This document shows positions 1 to 6,820 of a DNA stretch of 8,881 bases, in pieces. The stretch's first letter is position 1; each line of letters opens with the position of its first letter. Under the pieces are notes generated by a model that was not told the DNA's origin, made no database searches, and saw only the letters and a program-made list of their open reading frames with translations. Position numbers and translations under genes: made by a program. This stretch comes from DASPXK01 sp035637315 (GTDB taxonomy: Bacteria; Chloroflexota; UBA6077; JACCZL01), in assembly GCA_035637315.1 (NCBI GenBank), contig DASPXK010000360.1:1-8881 (forward strand), given 5' to 3'.

Positions 1-1
1 A

Positions 2-1240
2 CCCATCCGACGCCAAGTGTCGGACGCGCAGGCGACGCCGACCGCGCCTGACGGTACGCCGGTGCTGGACGTCGCCGAGCCGACGCCGCGCCCGGCCGGC
101 CCGGCGCCGGGGGAGACCCCGATCATCGCCCCGCCTCCCATCCCGACCAGACCGGCCTCATCTCCGGAGGACCAGCCGGTGCGGGACGCGATGGCCGCGC
201 TGGCGAGTGATGAGGCGCGAGTCGGCCAGCTCCTCATGCTCGGGTGGGCTGGGAATACCGCCGAGCAGGCTCGCCAGACTCTGCGCGAGCTGCAGCCGGG
301 CGGCATCGTCTTCGTCGACAACACCCGCTCCAGCGCGGAGGCGGCGGCTATCAACGCCGCGCTGCCCCGGATCGCCGCCGAGTACGGGGTCCTGGTGCCG
401 CTCATCGCCGTCGACCACGAGGGTGGTCTGGTCCAGCGGATCGCGGACGTGCCAAATTTGGGCTCGAACCTGGACTTTGGCAGCCGGCGTCCGACCGACG
501 CCGAGGCCTGCGCGCGTGGGTCGAGCCATGCTCAGCAACTCCGCGCGATGCGCTTCAGCATGAACCTGGCGCCAGTGCTTGACGTCAACAACAACCCGAA
601 CAACCCTGTCATCGGCAGCCGCTCGTTCGGTCCAGACCCCGAGCTCGTGGCCAGGCTTGGGAGTGCGTACGTTCGCGGTCTCCAGAGCGGCGGGATCGTC
701 GCCGTTGGCAAGCATTTCCCAGGCCACGGCAACACCAGCGTCGATTCCCATCTTCAGCTTCCGGTCCTGCCGCAGACGGAGGCGGAGCTGGAGGACGTCG
801 AGCTGGTCCCATTCCGGAGGGTGGCGCTGCCCGGCACGGACATCGCCGCCATCATGTCGGCGCACATCGTCTTTCCAGCCGTGGACCCGTCTCGTGCGCC
901 AGCGACCCTGTCCGCGCCGATCATGACGGGCCTGCTACGGGAGAAGCTCGGCTTCCAGGGCCTGGTCTTGAGTGACGATCTGGCCGGCATGAAGGCGATC
1001 ACCGACAACTTCCCGCCCGGGGAGGCGGCCGTCAGGGCAGTCCGGGCCGGTGTTGACATGCTGATCGTCGCCGGCGGAATCGCACGCCAGCGCGAGTCGC
1101 GCGACGCCATATTGGCGGCTCTCGAGGCCGGCGAGCTGAGTCGCGATCGGGTCGACGAAGCGGTACGCCACGTCTTGACGGTCAAGGCCCGTTTCGGCTT
1201 GATCGGCGGCCCGGCTTCAACTGGGGCTGGCTGCCCGTGA
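2..1240 (+). CDS. Glycoside hydrolase family 3, NagZ-like beta-N-acetylhexosaminidase (5' end probably outside the window)
   Basis: This enzyme should release terminal beta-N-acetylglucosamine, most likely from peptidoglycan fragments. Numbering from the GTG at 17 (407 residues), residues 1-50 are Pro/Ala/Thr-rich with no fold, and about 60-395 form a GH3 TIM barrel. Visible motifs are DHEGG (133-137), DVNNNPNNPVIGSRSFG (189-205), KHFPGHG (232-238), the hexosaminidase-type Asp-His dyad DSH (D243, H245) that replaces a conventional acid/base residue, and LSDDL (318-322), whose D320 matches the family nucleophile. The frame is open to base 2 with no upstream stop, and no ribosome binding site precedes base 17. 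The Pro-rich stretch resembles a linker behind a lipoprotein signal or membrane anchor, so the true start is probably upstream and the enzyme extracytoplasmic, as in Bacillus NagZ. Its stop overlaps the kinase GTG (GTGA). The family is secure; the exact substrate is inferred. Confidence 0.9.
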   Translation, partial: PIRRQVSDAQATPTAPDGTPVLDVAEPTPRPAGPAPGETPIIAPPPIPTRPASSPEDQPVRDAMAALASDEARVGQLLMLGWAGNTAEQARQTLRELQPGGIVFVDNTRSSAEAAAINAALPRIAAEYGVLVPLIAVDHEGGLVQRIADVPNLGSNLDFGSRRPTDAEACARGSSHAQQLRAMRFSMNLAPVLDVNNNPNNPVIGSRSFGPDPELVARLGSAYVRGLQSGGIVAVGKHFPGHGNTSVDSHLQLPVLPQTEAELEDVELVPFRRVALPGTDIAAIMSAHIVFPAVDPSRAPATLSAPIMTGLLREKLGFQGLVLSDDLAGMKAITDNFPPGEAAVRAVRAGVDMLIVAGGIARQRESRDAILAALEAGELSRDRVDEAVRHVLTVKARFGLIGGPASTGAGCP

Positions 1241-3180
1241 GGCGTATCTTGTCCCGCTGCGGGGTGGCCCTGGGCGGCGCGCTTCTGGCGATGGCCCTGG
1301 TGGTTCGGCCGGCTTGGGCCGAGCCCCAGCCGCAGTTGTCTTTCGAGCGACCGGGCGAGGTCCGGCCGGGCCAGCCATTCGAGATCGAGTTCCGAGCCGC
1401 CAACCTCGGTTCGGATGCCCAGAATGGCAGCATCACCATCTCGTTCCCCGGCAATCCAGCGGTCCAGGTCGTGGCCCACAGTTCGCTGCCGGCCAACAAC
1501 TCCTACGCCAAGCTCTTCGAGCCGGGCGAGCAGATGTTCCACTTTGGGCAAGCGCGCAACGTGCCGATTCAGAGTCGGGCAGCAGAGCTGTTCGCGAGCA
1601 GCTGGCCCGCGGGCCAGGAACACTTCCTCCGAGTCAGTGTGACAGCCCAGCAGCCCTTCAGCATTCAAGCTCGCGCCACCCTGCGCGGGGCGCGGTTCGA
1701 CACGGACCCCCCATCTGGTCCACCCGACCAGCAGGGTGCGCCGACGAGCGTGGTGGAAATCATACCCCGCGTTGCTGCTCCACCGACGCCAGTCCCGCCC
1801 ACAGCGGTTCCGCCCACGCCCGTGCCACCCACGCCGATACCGGCAACCCAGGATCCGGTAACCCAGGTTCCGCCAACCCCGGTGCCCACGCTCCCGCCCA
1901 CTCCTACCACGGCTGCGCCGCCCGGTCCAGCGGCGGCGGTGCAGCCCACGTTGGCGCCTGGAAGTGCCCCGCTCGGCGCGGCCGCTCCAGCCCCGCCTCC
2001 GGGTCAGCAAACCGTCTCGCTTCCGCTGCTGCTGGTGGGGCTGGCGGTGCTCGGCCTCGGCATCGCGCTTGGGCTCCTCGCCGTGCTGCTCTGGACGCGG
2101 CGTGGCTCTCCCCAGCAGCCTGGCTACCGCGAGACCGCTCCCGGTCCTGCCTGGTCGCCCGGCGGATATGCGCCATACGCGGGCCCGGCTGGCCAGGACC
2201 GGCCGCCGAGTCCGGCGGGCCCGTTCATGGCACAGGCGCCCTGGGACCCCGAACAGACCGGTCGGCCGTCGCCCGCGCCATCGCCACCACGAACGCCGCG
2301 GCCGCCGACAGCGGCCGCATTCGAAGACTCACCCACACTATACGACCGTTACCAGGACCGGACCCTCGTCGGCCAGGGTGGGATGGGGTCCGTCTATCGC
2401 GCCTACGATTCTCGCCTGCGGCGCTGGGTTGCGCTCAAGGTCATGCATGCTGACTTGAGCGCTCGGCCGGCGTTCGTCGAGCGATTCATGCGTGAGGCGC
2501 AAACGGCGGCGATGCTGGAGCACCCCAACATCGTCACCGTTCATGACGTCGAGCAGCTCGGCGACCAGCTCCATATTGTGATGGCGTGGGTGGACGGCCA
2601 GGATTTGCAGAAGGTGCTCCACGAGCTGGAGCGGCTCTCACCGGAGCGCACGGACCGGGTTCTGGTCCAGATCGCCGCCGCTCTGGACCACGCCCATCAG
2701 CAGCCGCAGCCTGTCTACCATCGCGACATCAAGCCGGCGAATATCATGCTTGCGCATGGCGACCGCGTCGTTCTGACCGACTTCGGGATCGCCAAGCTGA
2801 TCGGCGAGGCGTCGCTGACCGGCACCGGCCAGTTCGTCGGCACTCCTGAGTACATGGCACCAGAAGTGATTCAAGGCGAGAGCGCCGACCACCGCTCCGA
2901 CCTGTACGCGCTGGGCGTGGTTGTGTACCAGATGCTGACCGGGCGAACTCCGTTCCACGCCGAGACGCCCCTCGCCATACTCCACGCCCATCTTCACACC
3001 CCGCCGCCGCCTCCACAGCAGATCACGCCGACCATCCCTCTGCCCGTCGAGGGAGTCGTTCTGACCGCGTTGGCCAAGGATCCGGCCAAGCGATTTCAGA
3101 GCGCCGGCGAGCTGGCCGCGGCTTTCAGTCGCGCGGTGATGGAGGCAGGCAGGCAGCAGGCCGAGCGCAGGGGCCAATAG
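1237..3180 (+). CDS. Receptor-like membrane Ser/Thr protein kinase (Hanks type), kinase domain at C-terminus
   Basis: This protein phosphorylates Ser/Thr in response to an unknown extracellular cue. The GTG start yields a clear signal peptide: an Arg-rich start, a hydrophobic core at about 9-23, and a likely cut after AWA at residue 28. Then follow a beta-strand-rich domain of unknown family (about 30-177; Ig/CARDB-like in flavour), a Pro-Thr stalk (about 180-258), one membrane helix (about 261-286) followed by RR, a Pro/Gly/Tyr-rich juxtamembrane region (287-365), and the kinase (about 369-635). Catalytic elements are intact: glycine loop GQGGMG (379-384), K401, alphaC E420, HRDIKPAN (495-502), DFG (515-517), GTPEYMAPE (535-543), D555 and R619. 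Activation-loop T528 and T530 are placed like PknB autophosphorylation sites. No PASTA repeats are present. It overlaps the GH3 gene by 4 bp and ends 2 bp before the sugar-acid kinase gene. Confidence 0.93.
   Translation: MRRILSRCGVALGGALLAMALVVRPAWAEPQPQLSFERPGEVRPGQPFEIEFRAANLGSDAQNGSITISFPGNPAVQVVAHSSLPANNSYAKLFEPGEQMFHFGQARNVPIQSRAAELFASSWPAGQEHFLRVSVTAQQPFSIQARATLRGARFDTDPPSGPPDQQGAPTSVVEIIPRVAAPPTPVPPTAVPPTPVPPTPIPATQDPVTQVPPTPVPTLPPTPTTAAPPGPAAAVQPTLAPGSAPLGAAAPAPPPGQQTVSLPLLLVGLAVLGLGIALGLLAVLLWTRRGSPQQPGYRETAPGPAWSPGGYAPYAGPAGQDRPPSPAGPFMAQAPWDPEQTGRPSPAPSPPRTPRPPTAAAFEDSPTLYDRYQDRTLVGQGGMGSVYRAYDSRLRRWVALKVMHADLSARPAFVERFMREAQTAAMLEHPNIVTVHDVEQLGDQLHIVMAWVDGQDLQKVLHELERLSPERTDRVLVQIAAALDHAHQQPQPVYHRDIKPANIMLAHGDRVVLTDFGIAKLIGEASLTGTGQFVGTPEYMAPEVIQGESADHRSDLYALGVVVYQMLTGRTPFHAETPLAILHAHLHTPPPPPQQITPTIPLPVEGVVLTALAKDPAKRFQSAGELAAAFSRAVMEAGRQQAERRGQ
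1780..1884 (+). repeat. Seven 15-bp units encoding a PPTPV-type proline stalk
   Basis: Seven consecutive five-residue units (kinase residues 182-216) read PPTPV, PPTAV, PPTPV, PPTPI, PATQD, PVTQV and PPTPV. At DNA level this is a degenerate 15-bp tandem repeat inside the kinase gene. Such stalks act as rigid spacers between an extracytoplasmic domain and the membrane. Units 5 and 6 have diverged, so the array is old rather than freshly expanded. Confidence 0.8.
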
Positions 3181-3182
3181 CG

Positions 3183-4616
3183 GTGGTCCGAACTGATCGG
3201 GGTGTCAAGCTCGAAGACCTGCCGCCGCCCTGGGCTGAGAACGTGCTAGCCGCGATTCGCGAGGAGATCGGCCGCTCCGAGCGACGACCGGTCTTCCTGG
3301 ACGACGACCCGACCGGCACGCAGACGAGCCACGGGGTGCTGGTGCTGACGGAATGGTCGGAGGCCGAGCTGGCAGCCGGCCTGCGAGAAGCTGGCCCCGC
3401 CCTGTTCGTGCTGACCAATTCGCGCAGCCTGCCCGAGGTAGATGCTGTTACCCTGGCACACCAGGCCGGACGCAACCTGGCCCGCGCGGCTCGGGCGGCC
3501 AGGATCGACGTGGCTCTGGGTTACCGCGGCGACTCCACGCTGCGAGGCCACTACCCGGCCGAGCTGTGGGCCCTTCGCGACGCTTTCACGGCTGAGGCTG
3601 GGCGCCAGTTCGACGGCGAGCTGATCGTGCCCTTCTTTGAGGAGGGCGGGCGCTTCACGATCGGCGACGTGCACTTTGTGCAGCAGGCCAATGGGCTGGT
3701 GCCGGCGGCCGAGACCGAATTCGCACGCGACGCCGCCTTTGGCTATCGCAGCTCGTATCTACCAGCCTGGATTGAGGAGAAGACCGCGGGTCGCATCGCA
3801 GCCGAGGCCGTGGCCAGCCTTTCGATCGAGACGCTCCGTCTGGACGGCCCGGAGCGCGTCGCGGACGTCCTCGGTGGCGTATCGGGCGGCGTGCCGGTGG
3901 TCGTCAACGCCGCGAGCTACCGCGATCTGGAGGTGCTCGTGCTCGGCCTGCTCCGGGCCGAGGCCAGAGGCAAGCGCTTCATCTACCGTACGGCGGCCTC
4001 CTTCGCTCGGGTCAGGGCTGGGCTCGGGAGTCGGCCGCTCGTGAGCGCCGACGAGCTGTACTCGGAGAAGGGCTCGAGCGCGAGCGCCGGCGGCCTGACC
4101 ATCGTCGGCTCTCACGTGCGTCGCACCACCGAGCAGCTCGAGCGAGCGCTACAGGTTTCCAACCTCGAGGCGCGCGAGCTGCCAGTCGAGCGATTACTGG
4201 ACCCCGCTGTGCGTTTTGGCGAGGTAGCCGAGGCGGCTGAGTGGATCGAGCGTCGCTACCTCGCCGGCGTCGACGTCCTGGCTTACACCAGTCGCGAGAC
4301 GGTAAGCGCGGCCAGCGCCGAGGCCAGCCTGCGTCTGAGCCAGACGGTGTCGGCCGCGCTCGTCGAGCTTGCCGGGCGGCTGCGGGCGCCGCCTCGCTAC
4401 CTGATCGCCAAGGGCGGGATCACAGCCAGCGATCTGGCGACCCGAGCATTTGGCGTTCGGCGCGCGAGGGTGCCGGGCCAGGTCGCGGCGGGCGTGCCCT
4501 GCTGGATCCTGGGGGCGGAGAGCCGCTTCCCGGGCGTCCCGTACGTCATCTTCCCCGGTAACGTCGGGACGCCACGGACGCTCGCGGACGTGATCTCCCT
4601 GCTGCGGGCCGCCTGA
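3183..4616 (+). CDS. Four-carbon acid-sugar kinase family protein (DUF1537, OtnK superfamily)
   Basis: Members phosphorylate small sugar acids such as 3-oxo-tetronate, D-threonate or erythronate with ATP. The 477-residue product shows the N-terminal substrate-domain motif DDDPTGTQT (40-48), RGDSTLRGH (115-123), FFEEGGRFT (151-159) and the C-terminal nucleotide-domain motifs VGSH (308-311), KGGITASD (410-417) and FPGNVG (457-462). Canonical OtnK proteins are about 420 residues and carry ADDFTGA at the first motif. The DDDPTGTQ form and the roughly 35-residue N-terminal extension mark a separate branch whose substrate I cannot name. GTG at 3183 is the only start close to the preceding stop, with a weak AGGGG about 10 bases upstream. 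The gene overlaps the aldolase ATG by one base (TGATG), so the two are probably translationally coupled and act in sequence. Confidence 0.88.
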   Translation: MVRTDRGVKLEDLPPPWAENVLAAIREEIGRSERRPVFLDDDPTGTQTSHGVLVLTEWSEAELAAGLREAGPALFVLTNSRSLPEVDAVTLAHQAGRNLARAARAARIDVALGYRGDSTLRGHYPAELWALRDAFTAEAGRQFDGELIVPFFEEGGRFTIGDVHFVQQANGLVPAAETEFARDAAFGYRSSYLPAWIEEKTAGRIAAEAVASLSIETLRLDGPERVADVLGGVSGGVPVVVNAASYRDLEVLVLGLLRAEARGKRFIYRTAASFARVRAGLGSRPLVSADELYSEKGSSASAGGLTIVGSHVRRTTEQLERALQVSNLEARELPVERLLDPAVRFGEVAEAAEWIERRYLAGVDVLAYTSRETVSAASAEASLRLSQTVSAALVELAGRLRAPPRYLIAKGGITASDLATRAFGVRRARVPGQVAAGVPCWILGAESRFPGVPYVIFPGNVGTPRTLADVISLLRAA

Positions 4617-5272
4617 TGGCACTCCGGCGAGATCTCCTGGGCGAGCTACGACGCCGCGTGCTGGCGACCGCGCTGGAAGCCAGTCGGCTGGGCTTGGTGA
4701 CTATGACCTCGGGTAACTTCAGCGCCTGCGACGCCAACTCCGGGCTTGTCGCGATTACCCCCACCGGGCGGCCGTACTCGTCGATGGGCGCGGAGGACAT
4801 CGTGCTGGTGAGCCTGGACGGATCGGTGGCCGAGGGGCGCCTTCCTCCCTCGTCCGAAACGCCGCTCCACCTGGATGTGTACGCCGCTCGGGCCGACATC
4901 CGCGGGATAGCCCACGTCCACAGCGTGTGCGCCAACGCCGTCGGGGTGCTCGGCCTCGCGGTGCCACCCATCGTGGGCACGCTTTGGAAGTACGTCGGCG
5001 GCGACCTGCGGACGGCGGCTTTCAAGGAGTCGGGGACCGCCGAGTATGCCCGACACGCGCTTCAGGTTATGGGCGACCAGCGCGCCGTGATCATGGCCAA
5101 CCATGGCCTGCTGGCGATCGGCGAGACCGTCGAGCAGGCGCTCGCGGCGGCCGCCTATGCCGAGGAAGGCGCCCGCATCTACCTCCTCGCTCGCCAGCTC
5201 GGCCAGCCCACGACCCACCCGCGCCCAAATCCTAGTGACATGTACGCGCCAGATTGGTGGGCGGACGAATGA
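4616..5272 (+). CDS. Class II aldolase/adducin-fold protein, OtnC-like
   Basis: These are zinc enzymes of the fuculose-phosphate aldolase fold that cleave or decarboxylate phosphorylated sugar acids. Next to a DUF1537 kinase the best-known role is 3-oxo-tetronate 4-phosphate decarboxylation to dihydroxyacetone phosphate (OtnC). All key features are visible in 218 residues: phosphate-binding TSGN (31-34), PSSE (78-81) with the presumptive catalytic E81, the zinc pair AHVH (H100, H102) and NHGLL with the third zinc ligand H163. The length is normal for the family. The ATG shares its A with the kinase stop, and its own stop overlaps the transposase ATG (ATGA). No dehydrogenase or isomerase completing an Otn-type pathway lies in the window, so decarboxylase versus aldolase remains open. 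Confidence 0.9.
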   Translation: MALRRDLLGELRRRVLATALEASRLGLVTMTSGNFSACDANSGLVAITPTGRPYSSMGAEDIVLVSLDGSVAEGRLPPSSETPLHLDVYAARADIRGIAHVHSVCANAVGVLGLAVPPIVGTLWKYVGGDLRTAAFKESGTAEYARHALQVMGDQRAVIMANHGLLAIGETVEQALAAAAYAEEGARIYLLARQLGQPTTHPRPNPSDMYAPDWWADE

Positions 5273-5916
5273 CGACGACCCCAAGGTTTGATCCCGACAG
5301 GCACCATCGGCGATCCTTCCGCTTGCAGGGTTACGACTACTCCCAGCCGGGGGCCTATTTCGTGACGATCTGCACGCAATCCCGTCGATGTCTGTTTGGA
5401 GATGTACAGGACGGCGAGATGCGCCTGAATGATGCGGGGCGGATAATCGCGCGATGGTGGTCGAAGCTCCCGAGCAAGTTTGCAGCGTGTGCCACGGACG
5501 CGTTTGTCGTGATGCCAAATCACGTTCACCGGATCCTCGTAGGGGCGGACCCGCGTGTCCGCCCCATTGCGAATCCACGGTCCACGAACGTGCCGAGCGC
5601 GACCCCGGTCGTCCCCAATCAAGGCGAAACGACTTCGGGCGCACACGCGGGTGCGCCCCTACGCGACGCGTCGCTTGGAGCCATGATGCAATGGTTCAAA
5701 ACCATGACGACCAACGAGTACATAACTGCGGTCAGATCGCTCGACTGGCCTCCGTTTCCCCAGAGACTATGGCAGCGGAACTACTACGATCACGTTATCC
5801 GAGACGAGGACGACCTGAATCGTATACGCCAATATGTCCTCGACAACCCGGCGCTCTGGCCCGCCGATCCGGATAATCCCGAGGCAAAGTTCAGTACCGC
5901 GCCAGGCCTTGGATGA
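5269..5916 (+). CDS. REP-associated tyrosine transposase (RAYT), IS200-like Y1 HUH family
   Basis: RAYTs are single-copy, domesticated relatives of IS200/IS605 transposases that bind and nick REP hairpins as single-stranded DNA. The 215-residue product has the typical N-terminal stretch with GAYFVTICTQSRRCLFGDV (28-46), the metal-binding HUH motif in MPNHVHRIL (H85, H87), and a C-terminal helix RNYYDHVIRDEDDLNRIRQY (170-189), whose Y172/Y173 supplies the nicking tyrosine. I chose ATG 5269, overlapping the aldolase stop; an ATG five codons upstream (5254) is in frame but lies inside the aldolase. Residues 91-132, between the HUH strand and the following helix, are encoded by an inverted pair of REP-like hairpins. 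The 3' end runs 26 bp into the convergent nucleoside hydrolase, so the last residues are antisense to that gene. The catalytic core is intact and no frameshift is evident. Confidence 0.92.
   Translation: MTTTPRFDPDRHHRRSFRLQGYDYSQPGAYFVTICTQSRRCLFGDVQDGEMRLNDAGRIIARWWSKLPSKFAACATDAFVVMPNHVHRILVGADPRVRPIANPRSTNVPSATPVVPNQGETTSGAHAGAPLRDASLGAMMQWFKTMTTNEYITAVRSLDWPPFPQRLWQRNYYDHVIRDEDDLNRIRQYVLDNPALWPADPDNPEAKFSTAPGLG
5538..5566 (+). repeat. REP-like hairpin, copy 1, inside the RAYT gene
   Basis: Nine perfect base pairs (5542-5550 GGGGCGGAC with 5557-5565 GTCCGCCCC) enclose the six-base loop CCGCGT, preceded by CGTA. It is translated as VGADPRVRP. It matches the reverse complement of 5635-5663 at 26 of 29 positions, making the two an inverted REP pair (REPIN/BIME-like). 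Confidence 0.85.
5635..5663 (-). repeat. REP-like hairpin, copy 2 (inverted), inside the RAYT gene
   Basis: Eight perfect base pairs (5637-5644 GGGCGCAC with 5651-5658 GTGCGCCC) enclose the loop ACGCGG, followed by CTACG as the mirror image of copy 1. Two of its three differences from copy 1 fall on partner bases of the stem (G-C swapped to C-G), so pairing is kept. It is translated as GAHAGAPLRD. Confidence 0.85.
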
Positions 5917-6820
5917 ACAGGTCGATGAAGGCTTCGCGGTCGACGCCGAGGGCGACGTCGGCGTTGGGCGGACGGTCGGTGACGTGCCAGAGGTCGCAAA
6001 CGGTGCGGCCGGCGGTATGCGTGCCGGCCGTCTCGACGACGACGTTGACGTGCTTCGTCTCAAGGAGGTCGGGCCGCATAACCGCTGCGACTGCCAGGGC
6101 ATCGTGGATAGGTGGGTCGTTCCAGCCGTAACGTCGAGCGTGGTACTGGCCATACCACTCCATCAACTCGGCGACCATCGTCCCAACTCGACTGCCCAGC
6201 CCTCGGATGCGCTCGCGCTCGGCCGGGCGCACTCGGGCCTGATGGGTAGCGTCCAGGCCAACCATTGTGATCGGGACCCCGGACTCGAAGACGAGCGCCG
6301 CCGCCTCCGGGTCGACGAAGACGTTGAACTCCGCGGCCGGGCTGGCGTTGCCGAGGTACACGGCCCCGCCCATCATCACGATGCGGGCGATGTTCGACCT
6401 GATCTCCGGGGCGCGCAGAAGCGCCATCGCGACGTTGGTCAGCGGCCCAACCGGGACGAGGGTGACCGGCTCGGCTGACTCGCGTACCGTCCGGATCATC
6501 AGGTCGACGCCGTGTTCGGGTTGGAGACCTATCTCGGGCGGGCCGAAGTCGTATCCGTCCAGGCCGCTCTCGCCGTGCACCTGGGGGGCGATCGTGAGCG
6601 GCCTCAGCAGCGGCCTGGCCATTCCTGCCGCGACGGGCACACCGCGGACCTCCGCCATCGTCAGGACGCGGCGTGCGTTGAGGGCCGTTTTCTCGAGCGT
6701 CTGGTTACCGGCCACGGCCGTGACGGCCAGTAGGTTCAGCTCGGGCGCGCGGGCGGCCAAGAGCAGGGCGAAGGCGTCGTCGTGGCCAGGATCGGTGTCG
6801 ACGATGATCGGGGTAATCAC
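5891..6820 (-). CDS. Nucleoside hydrolase (IunH/Rih family), second copy
   Basis: This cytosolic enzyme hydrolyses the N-glycosidic bond of ribonucleosides to base plus ribose. The 309-residue protein aligns almost position for position with Crithidia IU-NH: DTDPGHDD (8-15, giving Ca-binding D10, D14 and D15), N39, H82, GPLTNV (125-130), MMGG (149-152), N158, E164 and N166 in AEFN, and HDAL (239-242). I chose GTG at 6820 because it overlaps the upstream hydrolase stop (GTGA) and has a GGAGAGG ribosome binding site. The open frame extends to 6919, but those 33 residues lie inside the preceding gene and look unlike the family. Its 3' end overlaps the convergent transposase gene by 26 bp without disturbing the normal family C-terminus (FIDLFIQGLARY). 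Base preference is not predictable from this; a nonspecific or purine/pyrimidine role is equally possible. Confidence 0.93.
   Translation of the reverse strand: MITPIIVDTDPGHDDAFALLLAARAPELNLLAVTAVAGNQTLEKTALNARRVLTMAEVRGVPVAAGMARPLLRPLTIAPQVHGESGLDGYDFGPPEIGLQPEHGVDLMIRTVRESAEPVTLVPVGPLTNVAMALLRAPEIRSNIARIVMMGGAVYLGNASPAAEFNVFVDPEAAALVFESGVPITMVGLDATHQARVRPAERERIRGLGSRVGTMVAELMEWYGQYHARRYGWNDPPIHDALAVAAVMRPDLLETKHVNVVVETAGTHTAGRTVCDLWHVTDRPPNADVALGVDREAFIDLFIQGLARY

Larger units (their letters stand above)
5538..5663. mobile_element. REPIN-like doublet nested in-frame in the transposase gene
   Basis: The two inverted hairpins and the 68 bases between them span 126 bp, exactly 42 codons, so the block keeps the RAYT frame. 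It lies in the loop after the HUH strand, a position that tolerates variable length in this family. Calling it an inserted REPIN is inference from its symmetry; whether related copies exist elsewhere in the genome cannot be seen here. Confidence 0.6.

Noticed and set aside
1780..1884. 15-bp periodic array considered as a CRISPR or intergenic satellite
   Set aside because: The period is five codons within a conserved reading frame, with no spacers. It is a protein stalk.
754..2010. Long minus-strand open frame (418 codons) opposite the GH3 and kinase genes
   Set aside because: Arg/Gly-rich translation with no recognisable motif, and it spans the junction of two well-supported genes. It is an antisense shadow of high-GC coding sequence.
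4646..5644. Minus-strand open frame (332 codons) opposite the aldolase and transposase
   Set aside because: Composition is unlike a protein family, and both opposite-strand genes have intact catalytic motifs.
5885..5945. Possible bidirectional terminator at the convergent junction (near-palindrome around CCAGGCCTTGG)
   Set aside because: The stem is short and imperfect, has no U-run on either strand, and lies in both coding sequences.
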